Below, piece after piece: positions 51,707 to 60,637 of a DNA stretch of 64,000 bases (position 1 is the first letter of the stretch; each line of letters starts with the position of its first letter). A program made the position numbers and the translations under genes. This DNA comes from Streptomyces rugosispiralis (GTDB taxonomy: Bacteria; Actinomycetota; Actinomycetes; Streptomycetales; Streptomycetaceae): positions 248,001-312,000 of the forward strand of contig NZ_JANIAA010000001.1 in assembly GCF_024505145.1 (NCBI RefSeq), written 5' to 3'. A model generated the notes under the pieces. The model saw only the letters and a program-made list of their open reading frames with translations, did not search any database and had not been told where the DNA came from.

Positions 51707-52459
51707 ATGCCTCATGTGACACGTTCCGCCACCGGTTACTCGACGTGGCGCCTCATCGCCGACCAACTCCGCAGCGAGATCGTCGACGGCTCGTTCCCGC
51801 CCGAAGTGAAACTGCCGACCGAGGGTGAGCTGGCCGACCGGTTCGGCGTGCACCGCAACACCGTGCGTCAGTCCGTCGCGGCTCTCGCCGCCGAGGGCCT
51901 GGTGGCGACCCGCCAGGGCAGCGGCACGTTCGTCGTCCCGCACCCACTCCTGGTGCACCGGATCAGCCTGCGCACGCGTCTCAGCGAGAGCGGCCGGCCG
52001 GGCGCGACGTCACACCGGCCGATCGCCGCGGAGATCGCGGCAAGCCCACCGCATGAAGTAGCCACCCGGCTGCGACTCGACGGACGGCCCGCACTGCGGG
52101 TCGAGACGGTCGCCGATGTGAACGGGAGCACGGTCGCGCGGTCGACCGCCTGGTTTGACGTCGCTCTGACGCCGGACCTCGACATCCACCTGCGGCAGAC
52201 CCGATCCATCACCAAGGCGCTTCGCGCGGTCGGCATCGACGACTACGTCCGCACCTGGAGCGCGGTCAGTTCCCGCATCGCGAACGCGACCGAAACCGAG
52301 GACATGAACCTTCCGGCGGGATCGATCGTCCTTGTCGTGCGGTCCGTCAACACGCTTGTCGACCGCACGCCGCTGCAGTACACGAACACGCGCTTCCGCG
52401 CCGATCGCGTTGAGCTCGACATCGATTTCGACGCGCTCGAGGACCTCGGCGGACACTGA
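51707..52459 (+). CDS. phnF: PhnF-like GntR/HutC-family regulator
   Basis: This 250-residue regulator has a GntR winged helix (YSTWRLIADQLRSEIVDGSFPPEVKLPTEGELADRFGVHRNTVRQSVAALAAEGLV) and a UTRA effector domain. The ATG at 51707 is chosen because it precedes the winged helix by a short tail. Divergent placement next to phnG and the HutC-type architecture match PhnF, which represses phosphonate genes when phosphate is adequate. Confidence 0.9.
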   Translation: MPHVTRSATGYSTWRLIADQLRSEIVDGSFPPEVKLPTEGELADRFGVHRNTVRQSVAALAAEGLVATRQGSGTFVVPHPLLVHRISLRTRLSESGRPGATSHRPIAAEIAASPPHEVATRLRLDGRPALRVETVADVNGSTVARSTAWFDVALTPDLDIHLRQTRSITKALRAVGIDDYVRTWSAVSSRIANATETEDMNLPAGSIVLVVRSVNTLVDRTPLQYTNTRFRADRVELDIDFDALEDLGGH

Positions 52460-52495
52460 TGAAGGGGCTGAGTCTACTTCCGCCGTTCAGCCATG

Positions 52496-52513
52496 GATGG
52501 AAGATAGTTCACC
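52496..52513 (+). promoter_or_regulatory. Shared RpiR-regulon element, copy 1
   Basis: GATGGAAGATAGTTCACC matches the copy at 60638-60655 at 14 of 18 positions, all four differences being transitions. It overlaps the -35 region of the EEP gene promoter, which suits repression. The nearby RpiR protein is the likely binder. Confidence 0.65.
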
Positions 52514-52522
52514 GAAGGGTCC

Positions 52523-52528
52523 TACGGT
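52523..52528 (+). promoter_or_regulatory. -10 box for leaderless EEP transcript
   Basis: TACGGT lies seven bases before the ATG at 52536. No ribosome site is present, so transcription probably starts at the start codon. The YmdB-like gene has the same hexamer six bases before its ATG, embedded in a similar CTACGGTCGCG stretch. Confidence 0.6.
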
Positions 52529-52535
52529 CGCGGCC

Positions 52536-53396
52536 ATGTCCAAGAAAATGAACCTCCGCGTGCTCACCCTCAACATCTGGCTGGACCCGCGGGACCGTGA
52601 GAAGCGGGACTCCCTTCTGCTCGAGGGGCTGCGCACCTTCGACGCCGACATCGTGTTCCTTCAGGAGGTGATGCGCACCCCGGAGCGTGACGCGTTCAAG
52701 CTCGTGTCCGACAACTCGCCCCTCCACTGGCACCACGCCTCCGACTACACCCAGTCGGGCTGGCCCGCGTGGGGCACCGCCGTCGGCACCCGCTGGGCAC
52801 CGAAGAGCATCGACGTGCACCGGCTCCCGGCTGAGGACGGACCGTATGTGTGGGAGGCGGTTCTGCCTCTCCCGATCGGTGTGGACATGCTCTTCCTCGG
52901 CGCCCGGCCGAGCTTCAAGTTCACCCGCGAGGCGGCCCGCGTCGAGCAGGCGTTGTTCATCACCGAGCTCGAGGAGAAGCGACGCCAGGCGGCGCCGACG
53001 ATCCTCGCCGGCGACTTCGACGCGGCTCCCGACCAGGACTGCATCCGCTTCTACACCGGCAAGTCCGCGATCAACGGCCGCAGCGCGGCGTTCCGCGACA
53101 GCTGGGCGATCGCCGGGGACGGCACTCCCGGGTACACCTGGACGACCGACAGCCCGTGGGTGGCACGCAGCGTCGTCGACGCCCAGGGCATCGTCCCGAA
53201 CTACTGGGTGCAGGAGCCGCACCATCGCCGCATCGACTACGTGTTCGCCGGCTCGACGGAGAACCACCTCGAGGTGGAGAGCGTGATCAACAGCAGCAAG
53301 GTCGTGTTCAACGAGTACCCGACCGCCAGCGACCACTACGGCGTGCTCACCGAGTTCGAGTTCAACGCGCTCGACAAGCCCACTGCGTGGGCGTAG
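52536..53396 (+). CDS. Endonuclease/exonuclease/phosphatase (EEP)-family phosphodiesterase
   Basis: This 286-residue protein has the EEP fold motifs in order: VLTLNIW (Asn), IVFLQEV (metal Glu), LAGDFDAAPDQD (Asp pair), RRIDYVF (Asp) and TASDHYGV (catalytic His). There is no signal peptide, so it is cytoplasmic. Members cleave phosphodiesters in nucleic acids, lipids or small molecules. Leaderless promoter and shared operator tie it to the YmdB/ABC operon; it may hydrolyse imported phosphodiesters. It is convergent with RpiR. Confidence 0.88.
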   Translation: MSKKMNLRVLTLNIWLDPRDREKRDSLLLEGLRTFDADIVFLQEVMRTPERDAFKLVSDNSPLHWHHASDYTQSGWPAWGTAVGTRWAPKSIDVHRLPAEDGPYVWEAVLPLPIGVDMLFLGARPSFKFTREAARVEQALFITELEEKRRQAAPTILAGDFDAAPDQDCIRFYTGKSAINGRSAAFRDSWAIAGDGTPGYTWTTDSPWVARSVVDAQGIVPNYWVQEPHHRRIDYVFAGSTENHLEVESVINSSKVVFNEYPTASDHYGVLTEFEFNALDKPTAWA

Positions 53397-53482
53397 GCGT
53401 CAGCGGCGACCGTGGCGCGGTTCCCCTTGTCCCGGGGGGCCGCGCCGTTTCGCCCGCGTCCCGACGCACGGCGCACGACAAA

Positions 53483-53524
53483 CCCGCTCCCGCTGCCCGG
53501 CCGGTGCCGGGCAGCGGGAGCGGG
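53483..53524. terminator. Very strong terminator hairpin
   Basis: Perfect 19-bp arms (53483-53501 and 53506-53524) flank a 4-base loop between the convergent EEP and RpiR genes. It probably serves both. Confidence 0.88.
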
Positions 53525-53533
53525 AGCGGGTGG

Positions 53534-54412
53534 TCAGATCCGGTGCGTCTCTTCGGCACGCGCGGACAGCGCCGCGCCGCGCAGGGTGCGTTCGGCGTTC
53601 TCCGCGGTCACCGCGGAGTAGAGCGCGTCCAGGACCGCGAGATGGACGAACCGGCTCATCATCGCCTCGATCTGGAACCGGGTCTCGCCGGAACCTGCGA
53701 CAAGGGCCACCGACGAGGCCGCGACCAGCGGTGAGCGGTAGAAGCTCGTCAGCGCGACGACCGTCGCGCCGACATCACGGGCCGCTTCCGCCGCGGCCAC
53801 CGTCTCGCGCGTTCTGCCGGTGTGGCTGATCGCCAGGCATACGTCGCCCCCGGTGAGCATCGACGCGCAGATGTGCTGCGAGATCGGGTCCGCGGGATTC
53901 TCGATCGGCAGGCCGGCGCTGCGGAACCGCAGGGCGGTGTCCATCGCCAGCGGCGCGGACGGGCCGGCCGAGACCAGCACGATCCGCCGCGCGGCGTCGA
54001 GCGCGTGGACCGCGCGCTCGAACTCCTTCGGGTCGATGCTCGACTCCGCCGCCGCGATCGACCGGGACGTCGACTGGAACACCGACGCGATGATCGCGCT
54101 CGGTGTGCCGTCCTGCGCGACGTCGTGATCGCCTGCGCCGGCCGGTGCCTCCGCCGCGAGCTGCAGCTTGAACTCGTGGAACCCCTTGAGCCCGAGGTCC
54201 TTGCAGAACCGCACCACGCTGCCCACAGAGCTTCGCGACACCGTCGCGAGGTCGGTGACCGTCATGCGGACGACTCCCGCGGGATTGGTGAGCACGACGT
54301 TCGCGACGGCTGTCTGGGTGGGTGACATCGATGGGGAGAGCGCCCGTATCCGGGCGATGAGCGTGCCGCGATCGTGGCTCGTGTGCGGCGCCGATGTCAG
54401 GTCAGCGGACAT
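53534..54412 (-). CDS. RpiR/MurR-family transcriptional regulator
   Basis: This 292-residue protein has an N-terminal RpiR helix-turn-helix (SPTQTAVANVVLTNPAGVVRMTVTDLATVSRSSVGSVVRFCKDLGLKGFHEFKLQLA) and a C-terminal SIS domain (IVLVSAGPSAPLAMDTAL, CLAISHTGRTRETVAAAEAARDVGATVVALT). SIS domains bind phosphosugars, fitting a sensor for ribose-phosphate or other C-P lyase intermediates. It is the last gene of the YmdB/ABC operon, 60 bp after the ATPase gene, and is the best candidate to bind the shared 18-bp element. Confidence 0.92.
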   Translation of the reverse strand: MSADLTSAPHTSHDRGTLIARIRALSPSMSPTQTAVANVVLTNPAGVVRMTVTDLATVSRSSVGSVVRFCKDLGLKGFHEFKLQLAAEAPAGAGDHDVAQDGTPSAIIASVFQSTSRSIAAAESSIDPKEFERAVHALDAARRIVLVSAGPSAPLAMDTALRFRSAGLPIENPADPISQHICASMLTGGDVCLAISHTGRTRETVAAAEAARDVGATVVALTSFYRSPLVAASSVALVAGSGETRFQIEAMMSRFVHLAVLDALYSAVTAENAERTLRGAALSARAEETHRI

Positions 54413-54472
54413 GGTCACATCCAAGCACTGTCGGCACTGGACGCGCCATCGCCGCAATCGGTTCGGTTCGGT

Positions 54473-56200
54473 TCACGGCTTCGCATCGGTCCGTTCCAGC
54501 GTGCGGGTCCCGGTTGGCCGGTCCGCGTCCGGACCGGGTGCCGCGTCCGGACCGGGTGCCGCGTCCGGACCGGGTGCCGCGTTCGGTGCGAGCCAAGGGT
54601 TCGCGGACACCAGCTGCCGGGTGTACGGGTGTTCCGGCCGGAAGAGGACCTGCTCGGTGGGACCGGCCTCGACGATGCGCCCCCGTTCCATCACCACGAT
54701 GGTGTCGGAGAGATGGGAGATCACCGCCAGGTCGTGCGAAACGACGACGAGGCCGAGCGGACGCCGCGTGGTCAGCGTGAGCAGCAGGTTCACGATCCCC
54801 GCCTGCACGGAGAGATCCAGCGCCGACGTCGGTTCGTCGGCGACGAGGATGGACGGATTCGCGGCCAGGGCGCGGGCGATCGAGACGCGCTGGCATTGCC
54901 CACCGCTGAGACGGCCCGGTCGCCTGTGCACGAGATCGCCGGTGAGGCCGACCGCCTCGAGCAGTTCGAGGGCACGCCCGTGCGCTGCCCGCCGAGGCAG
55001 CCGCTGTACCGTCCGGCATGCTTCCTCGACGCTCGCGAGCGCGGTCTGCGTTTCGGTGAGGGACGCGAACGGGTCCTGCAGGATCAGCTGCACCTCGTGC
55101 CGCTCCGGCTGCCGGCCGCCGAAGCGGCGCCACGGCCTGCCGTCAACGGTCACCTGGTCCGAGGGGAGGACGCCGGTGAGCAGCCGGGCGAGCGTGGACT
55201 TCCCACTGCCGGACTCGCCGACGATCCCGAGCCGCTCGCCGGCCCGGACGCGGACGTGGATGTCGTGCAGAACCTGCCGGTCGCCGTAGGAGAAGTGCAG
55301 CCGACGAGCCTCGACCGCCGGCACGTTCCCGGTCGGCACCGCTCGGGCCGGAACCGGCACGTACCCGCCGTCGGTGGCGGCCCGCTCGTCCTCGCTCCCC
55401 CGGCGGGCCAGGAGGTAGTACCCGCGAGGCGTGCGTTCCGGAAGGGCACCGACGAGCATCTGCGTGTACGGATCCCGCGGGCTTCGGAGCACCTCGGCGG
55501 TGCGGCCGGTCTCGACCACCCGCCCCTGGTGCATGACGACGACGCGATCGGTCGCGGACGCGATCGCGTTGATGTCGTGCGAGACGATCACGAGCCCGAG
55601 CTGACGCTCGATCCGCAGCCCGGTGAAGAGGTTCAGCACGCTGGAGCGGACGGACGCGTCCAGAGCGGTGGTCGGCTCGTCGGCGAGGAGCAGGCGCGGT
55701 TCGGACGCGAGCGCGAGCGCGATCACCACCCGCTGCCGCATCCCACCGGAGAGTTCGTGAGGCCGTGAGCGCAGCAGTGTTTCGGTCGGGGTGAGCCGCA
55801 CCGCCTCGAGCGCGTGGCGGACGTCGTCATCGGTCGCCCGGGTGCGCCGGTTCAGCTGCAGGGCTTCGCGCACCTGACTGCCGATTCGCTGCAGCGGGTC
55901 GAGGCTCGACATGCTCGCCTGCGGCACCATCGACACGATCCCGCGGAGGGTGCGCTGCCGGCTCCGCAGGGGCTCACGGGTCACGTCGCGGCCGTCGACG
56001 TGGATCGCGCCGGACTCGATCCGGCCGCCGATCGAGGACAGCAGCCCCGTGATGGCGCGCAGGGTCATGGTCTTCCCGGAGCCGGTCTCGCCGATGATGC
56101 CGAGCGCCTCACCGCTGTCCAGCGCGAGGGACACGTCGGTGAGCACCTTGGTCCGTGCGATGGTGACGTTGATGTCGCGGACGTCGAGCAGAGCGGTCAC
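54473..56200 (-). CDS. Fused dual peptide-type ABC ATPase (DppD-DppF)
   Basis: This 575-residue protein contains two ABC domains. Domain 1 (about 1-255) has GETGSGKTM, LSGGMRQRV and [12 protein letters not shown]. Domain 2 (about 300-540) has [18 protein letters not shown] and [12 protein letters not shown]. The C-terminus carries three copies of AAPGPD encoded by an exact 18-bp tandem repeat, then an Arg/Thr tail. The GTG at 56200 overlaps the DppC-like stop. It energises the peptide-type importer. Confidence 0.92.
   Translation of the reverse strand: MTALLDVRDINVTIARTKVLTDVSLALDSGEALGIIGETGSGKTMTLRAITGLLSSIGGRIESGAIHVDGRDVTREPLRSRQRTLRGIVSMVPQASMSSLDPLQRIGSQVREALQLNRRTRATDDDVRHALEAVRLTPTETLLRSRPHELSGGMRQRVVIALALASEPRLLLADEPTTALDASVRSSVLNLFTGLRIERQLGLVIVSHDINAIASATDRVVVMHQGRVVETGRTAEVLRSPRDPYTQMLVGALPERTPRGYYLLARRGSEDERAATDGGYVPVPARAVPTGNVPAVEARRLHFSYGDRQVLHDIHVRVRAGERLGIVGESGSGKSTLARLLTGVLPSDQVTVDGRPWRRFGGRQPERHEVQLILQDPFASLTETQTALASVEEACRTVQRLPRRAAHGRALELLEAVGLTGDLVHRRPGRLSGGQCQRVSIARALAANPSILVADEPTSALDLSVQAGIVNLLLTLTTRRPLGLVVVSHDLAVISHLSDTIVVMERGRIVEAGPTEQVLFRPEHPYTRQLVSANPWLAPNAAPGPDAAPGPDAAPGPDADRPTGTRTLERTDAKP
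54525..54578. repeat. Three exact 18-bp tandem repeats
   Basis: GCGTCCGGACCGGGTGCC is repeated three times head-to-tail inside the ATPase gene, encoding a flexible Ala-Pro-Gly-Asp tail. Copy-number change would alter the tail without a frameshift. Confidence 0.9.
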
Positions 56201-57090
56201 CGGGAGTTCCTTCCACCGGCCGAGTCGGCCATGAGGGCGAAGCCGATGCCGAGCACGAGCACGACAAGGCCGGGAATGATCGGCACCCACCAGGCGATCG
56301 GCAGCAGGGCGATGCTGTCGGCCATCATCCGGCCGAGTTCGGGCGTCGGCGGGGCGATGCCGACGCCGAGGAACGCCAGCGAACCGACCAGCGCGGTCGT
56401 CGCGACCGCCTGCGTGGCGGCGTAGGACAGGTTCGTCGACACCAGCGCCGGCCCGATGTGCCGGAACAGGACGCGCATCGGCCCGTATCCGAGGACGCGG
56501 GCGGCGACGACGGAGTCCCGCTGACGGAGCACGATCGCGCGGGACATGGTCAGCCGGGTGTACGGGGGCCAGCACGCGATCATGATCGCGATGCTGATCG
56601 CGGCGGCGCCGCGCGGCAGACCGGGGATCAGCTCACGGTTACCGAGCGCCGCGGCGAGCGCGATCACGAGCACGATGTACGGGAACGCCATCGTCGCGTC
56701 GGTGATCCTGCTGATCACGGCGCGGCCCACGGCCGGAAGATAGGCGGCGACCAGGCCGAGGAGCGCACCGCCGAATGCCGCGACGGCGATGCTGACGAGG
56801 ATGAGCCCGAGGTCGATCCGGCCGGCTTCGAAGGTGCGGACGAAGATGTCCCGGCCGAGCTGGTCGGTGCCGAACAGATGCCGGGCGCTGGGCGGAGCGA
56901 GTGGCATCGCGCCGATGTCGGAGGACGACACCGGGCTGACCAACGGAACGATGATGAACGCCAGGGCGAGGCCCACGACGATCGTCAGTCCGACCAGCCG
57001 CTCCGCGCGGAGGTTCGGCGTGCGACGGCGACGCGAGGAAGCGGGCCGGGGCATCGCCGCCGGGGTGGGCGGCTCGACGACGGCGGTCAC
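56197..57090 (-). CDS. Peptide-type ABC permease (DppC-like)
   Basis: This 297-residue permease has an N-terminal membrane segment (LVGLTIVVGLALAFIIVPLV), the signature HLFGTDQLGRDIFVRTFEAG and the coupling loop VVAARVLGYGPMRVLFRHIGP. The GTG at 57090 overlaps the preceding stop. Its partner is the DppB-like protein. Confidence 0.91.
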   Translation of the reverse strand: MTAVVEPPTPAAMPRPASSRRRRTPNLRAERLVGLTIVVGLALAFIIVPLVSPVSSSDIGAMPLAPPSARHLFGTDQLGRDIFVRTFEAGRIDLGLILVSIAVAAFGGALLGLVAAYLPAVGRAVISRITDATMAFPYIVLVIALAAALGNRELIPGLPRGAAAISIAIMIACWPPYTRLTMSRAIVLRQRDSVVAARVLGYGPMRVLFRHIGPALVSTNLSYAATQAVATTALVGSLAFLGVGIAPPTPELGRMMADSIALLPIAWWVPIIPGLVVLVLGIGFALMADSAGGRNSR

Positions 57091-58088
57091 CGGGCGGCCC
57101 TCGGGTCGATCACACGCGTGGCGATCTCGATGATCAGGTTGAGCACCACGACGACCGCGCCGGTGAGGAGGACGATGCCCTGGATGACGGGAAAGTCCAG
57201 CGATCCGACCGCGGTCGTCATCGCCCGTCCGATACCGGGGAGGCCATAGACGATCTCGACGATGACCGCGCCGCTGATCAGGTAGCTCAGGCTGACACCG
57301 ATGATGGCCAGCACCGGACCGGCACAGTTCGGGGCGACGTGGCGGAGCATGAGCCGTGTCCGCGACATACCGCGCGCCGCGGCGGATTCGGCGAAGGGTT
57401 CGTGCAGCACCTCGCCGGCGCGTTCGCGCACCGCACGGAGGATGATCGGGGTCAGCCAGAACGACACGGTCACCGCGGGCAGGATGAGGTACTGGAAGTT
57501 GTCGGGGTAGCCGCTCCCCCACCCGCCCGCGGGGAACAGCCGACCGCCGAGCGCGGCCGTGAGGATGAGCACGAGACCGATCAGCGCGCCCGGTGCCGCG
57601 AGGCCGATCAGTGAGAACACGCGGATGATGTTGTCGAATACCGGCCAGTCGCCGCCCGCGGCGAGCAGCCCGACCCCGATGCCGACGACGCACGAGATCA
57701 GCAGCACCACGCCGACGAGGGCGAACGTGACCCCGGCGCCGTTCACGACGACACTCGCGACGGTGGTGGTCGGGTGTTGGAAGGAGTTGCCGAGGTCGCC
57801 GTGGAGAAGACCGGCCACGTAGTCGAGGAACTGCGCCGGGAGGGGCTTGTCGAGTCCGAGTTCGGCGCGGAGCGCCGCGATCCGCTGCGGGCTCGCGCCC
57901 GTGTTCCCTCCGATCAGGACGACGGCCGGGTCGCCGAGCAGCGTCCGGATGAGGAAGAAGGTGATGACCATGACGAGCAGCGTCACGACGATCGCCTGCA
58001 CGAGGGGACTTGCCATGGCGGCCAGGCGCTTGCCCGCCCGGCCGCCGGTCCGGCGGGCTGCCGGACCGGGCAGGACTGCTGAGGACAT
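57087..58088 (-). CDS. Peptide-type ABC permease (DppB-like)
   Basis: This 333-residue permease has a first membrane segment near 32-52 (AIVVTLLVMVITFFLIRTLLG), the LRAELGLDKPLPAQFLDYVAGLLHGDLGNSFQ loop, and a coupling region SAAARGMSRTRLMLRHVAPNC. It lies 81 bp after the SBP gene on the same strand. Confidence 0.91.
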   Translation of the reverse strand: MSSAVLPGPAARRTGGRAGKRLAAMASPLVQAIVVTLLVMVITFFLIRTLLGDPAVVLIGGNTGASPQRIAALRAELGLDKPLPAQFLDYVAGLLHGDLGNSFQHPTTTVASVVVNGAGVTFALVGVVLLISCVVGIGVGLLAAGGDWPVFDNIIRVFSLIGLAAPGALIGLVLILTAALGGRLFPAGGWGSGYPDNFQYLILPAVTVSFWLTPIILRAVRERAGEVLHEPFAESAAARGMSRTRLMLRHVAPNCAGPVLAIIGVSLSYLISGAVIVEIVYGLPGIGRAMTTAVGSLDFPVIQGIVLLTGAVVVVLNLIIEIATRVIDPRAAR

Positions 58089-58169
58089 CGGTGGTGCTTT
58101 CTCTGGAGAACGGCGTGAGCCGTACGGAAGAGGGAGGAAGGGGCCCGCGACGCGAGCCCCTCGCGCCGG

Positions 58170-59750
58170 TTACGGCAGGACCAGGTACGAAGCGCCCACG
58201 CTGTGGATGACGTTGCCCGGGAACCGGGACACACCCACGTAGCTCAGGGTCGTCAGCGGGATCGACGGAAGTTCCTTCGCGTACTCCTCGTTGATCTTCT
58301 CGACCAGTCCGGGCGCCGCACTGGAGGAGGCGGTCTTCAGCCGGTCGGACAGCGCCTTCAGCCCCGGCATGTCCGGCGTCGTCGGCAGCGTTCCCCAGAA
58401 GTTGGCGTTGTTGCCCGATGTCGGGTCGCCGTAGATGTAGCCACCGAGGTAGGTCCGGGTGTTTTCGTAGTAGCCGATCCAGCGGGTGAACAGACCCCAG
58501 TCGCCCTGTTTGAGACGGTCGCCGACCTGGGTGAAGGGCGTGTTCTCGATCTCGAGCCGGATGCCGATGGCCTTGAGCTGCTGCTGCACGACCTGCGCGA
58601 CGAGCGGCACCTGCCACGCGGAGTCGGTGACGGTGACGAGCGGGATGGTGCACCCGTTCTCACACTTGGTGCCCTTGAGCTTCGCCTTCGCCGCGCCGAT
58701 GTCCCGCTTGGTGGCCTTGGCGTTCGGCGAGTCGTTGTCCTGATTCCACGGGATGCCGTAAAGCGGCCGCCCGACGCGCTCGCCGCCGAGCGCCGAGGCG
58801 GCGATCTGCTGACGGTTGACGGCGAGTGAGATCGCCTGTCGGACGCGCTTGTCACCGGCGACGGGGTCGTTGAAGTTGACCGACAGCCCCATCTGGCCGC
58901 CGTTCCACTTCGCCGTGTCGAGCGTGAGCGGGCTCTTCACCTGCGACAGCAGGTTCCCCGGGATGTTGTCGGCGTAGTCGACCTGCCCGCTCTTGAGCTG
59001 TGCGAGACGTGTGGCGGCGTCGGTGACGGCGACAAAGTTGATCTTCTTTATCCTGCGCGGCGCGGTGTCGTAGTAGTTGGGGTTCGCCGAGAGGGTGAAC
59101 TTGCCGTTGGTCGTGTCGAGGGTGTCGAGCTTGAACCGGCCGGCCGAGACCGGGTGTTTCCAGAAGCTGTCGCCCTTCGCGATGCCCGACGCCGGGAGGA
59201 TGACCATCTCCGGCGTCGACAAAGCGGCCGGCAGACCCGGATAAGGACGGCTCATCGCGAGCGACACCGTGTGCCCGTCAGGCGCGGTGACCTTCTTGAT
59301 ACTGCTCATCACCGGGCCGATGAAGTTGTCACCGGCGACGTTCGGCGTCGACAGGATCCGATCGAGCGACGCGACGACATCCTTGGAGGTCAGAGCGGAC
59401 CCGTCGGAGAACTTCAGCCCGGAACGCAGCTTGACCGTCCAGGTCAGCCCGTCGGGAGAGGCGGTGACCGACCTGGCGAGCTGCGGGCTGCCGCTGTCCT
59501 TCCCGTCGGCGTAGTTCGTGAGGTAGCCACCCCACAGGAAGGTCAGCTGCGTCGTCTCGTAGGACGCCGAGCTCATCGGGTCCAGCGACTGCGGAATCGC
59601 GTGGTCCGCGATCGTGATCTCGTCGCTCACGGCGTTCGACCCGACCGACGGCGACGAGCACGCGTTCAGGGCCAGCGCGGCGACCGCCGCGGTCACGGCG
59701 ACGACCGGAAGCCGCCGCGACCGTCTGCGCACCTGGGAGATGGACATCAT
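58170..59750 (-). CDS. Peptide-type ABC substrate-binding lipoprotein
   Basis: This 526-residue SBP_bac_5 protein starts at ATG 59750 (MMSISQ), with a signal containing RRRSRR and lipobox ALNAC. Family segments include QSLDPMSSASYETTQL, WTVKLRSGLKFSDGSALTSKDV and KRVRQAISLAVNRQQI. Related proteins can bind peptides, nickel, opines or sugar-phosphodiesters such as agrocinopine. Next to C-P lyase and two phosphodiesterases, a phosphonopeptide or phosphodiester ligand is plausible. Confidence 0.9.
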   Translation of the reverse strand: MMSISQVRRRSRRLPVVAVTAAVAALALNACSSPSVGSNAVSDEITIADHAIPQSLDPMSSASYETTQLTFLWGGYLTNYADGKDSGSPQLARSVTASPDGLTWTVKLRSGLKFSDGSALTSKDVVASLDRILSTPNVAGDNFIGPVMSSIKKVTAPDGHTVSLAMSRPYPGLPAALSTPEMVILPASGIAKGDSFWKHPVSAGRFKLDTLDTTNGKFTLSANPNYYDTAPRRIKKINFVAVTDAATRLAQLKSGQVDYADNIPGNLLSQVKSPLTLDTAKWNGGQMGLSVNFNDPVAGDKRVRQAISLAVNRQQIAASALGGERVGRPLYGIPWNQDNDSPNAKATKRDIGAAKAKLKGTKCENGCTIPLVTVTDSAWQVPLVAQVVQQQLKAIGIRLEIENTPFTQVGDRLKQGDWGLFTRWIGYYENTRTYLGGYIYGDPTSGNNANFWGTLPTTPDMPGLKALSDRLKTASSSAAPGLVEKINEEYAKELPSIPLTTLSYVGVSRFPGNVIHSVGASYLVLP

Positions 59751-59799
59751 GACTGCTCTCTGCGGAGGGAGTTCGAGAAGGAGAGGAGAGGAACGGTGA

Positions 59800-60618
59800 T
59801 CAGTCGGCATCGACGCGGACCACCGACGTGGTGAGCCCGCCGGCGATGTCGAAGATCGCCGCGCCCAGGGTGAAGTCACCGGTGGCTAGCTGGAAAGGCG
59901 GCAGTGAGGAGGTGTCCTCACCGCGGAACTCCTTGACGAAGTGGATCGGGTCGAACCCGTACCCGCTGAAACCCGACCGGCCTGCCATACCGAGTTCCGC
60001 GACGAAGCCGGTGCCGCCGGGCAGCAGGTGCGCGTGGATCGTCCCGTCGTGGGTGTGTGTCCCGACGACCGCGGCGACCTGCCCGTCGACGGCGCCGGAG
60101 AACCACGCCTTCTCCGACGGCGACCCGCTGTGCAGGTCGACCACGACCGCCCCCCGGAGCAGACCACTCCCGGCCAGCTCCGTCCACGCGTCCCACAGGT
60201 CGGTCGGCGCCGGGGCCAGGCACCCCTTGCCCACCGCGCCGGGGCTCAGCAGGTTCACCACCGTCAGGGTCCTGTCGCCCTCACCGAGGGTCAGGACCCC
60301 CTTCCCGCGCGTCTCCCGCACATTCAGCGGGCGGACGACCTGCGGATACGCGAACGACTCCGCGACCTCGGGACCGTCCCACGAGTGGTTCCCGCCGGTG
60401 ATGACATCGGCACCACCCGCGATGAGAGCATCCAGCTCCTTCCGGGTGGTCCCGAATCCGTTCTGCGGCAACGGGCCGGTGACGGCCGCGTTCTCCGCGT
60501 TCACCACGATCCAGTCGAGCTCGTACTCGGCACGCAGTTCCGGCAGACGGGCACCGAGCCACGCAGCCGCTTCGGGGCCGACAACGTCTCCCACGGTCAT
60601 TACACGCATCTGTTCCAT
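59800..60618 (-). CDS. YmdB-like metallophosphoesterase (cyclic nucleotide phosphodiesterase family)
   Basis: This 272-residue protein starts at ATG 60618 (MEQMRVMTVGDVVG). YmdB motifs appear in order: GDVVG, VNAENAA, GGNHSWD, DLHSGSPSEKAWF and VVGTHTHDGT. Family members are dinuclear metal enzymes cleaving 2',3'-cyclic nucleotides, cAMP-like molecules or other phosphodiesters. It is first in the operon with the ABC importer and RpiR; a TACGGT hexamer six bases upstream suggests a leaderless transcript. Confidence 0.88.
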   Translation of the reverse strand: MEQMRVMTVGDVVGPEAAAWLGARLPELRAEYELDWIVVNAENAAVTGPLPQNGFGTTRKELDALIAGGADVITGGNHSWDGPEVAESFAYPQVVRPLNVRETRGKGVLTLGEGDRTLTVVNLLSPGAVGKGCLAPAPTDLWDAWTELAGSGLLRGAVVVDLHSGSPSEKAWFSGAVDGQVAAVVGTHTHDGTIHAHLLPGGTGFVAELGMAGRSGFSGYGFDPIHFVKEFRGEDTSSLPPFQLATGDFTLGAAIFDIAGGLTTSVVRVDAD

Positions 60619-60624
60619 GACGCG

Positions 60625-60630
60625 ACCGTA
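60625..60630 (-). promoter_or_regulatory. -10 box for leaderless YmdB-operon transcript
   Basis: On the minus strand TACGGT precedes the ATG by six bases, in the context GTCTACGGTCGCGTC. This nearly repeats the EEP gene promoter. No ribosome site is visible. Confidence 0.55.
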
Positions 60631-60637
60631 GACCTCT

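Noticed and set aside
54525..54578. Possible CRISPR-like direct repeats
   Set aside because: The copies abut with no spacers and are in-frame coding sequence; no CRISPR array was seen anywhere.
56197..58653. An 818-residue version of the DppC-like permease
   Set aside because: The upstream part is another frame of the DppB and SBP genes; the GTG at 57090 overlaps the DppB stop as elsewhere in the operon.
43918..60618. Phn/ABC block as a mobile genomic island
   Set aside because: No integrase, transposase, tRNA or flanking direct repeats were visible, and I could not compute a base-composition shift. Transfer remains possible but unsupported.
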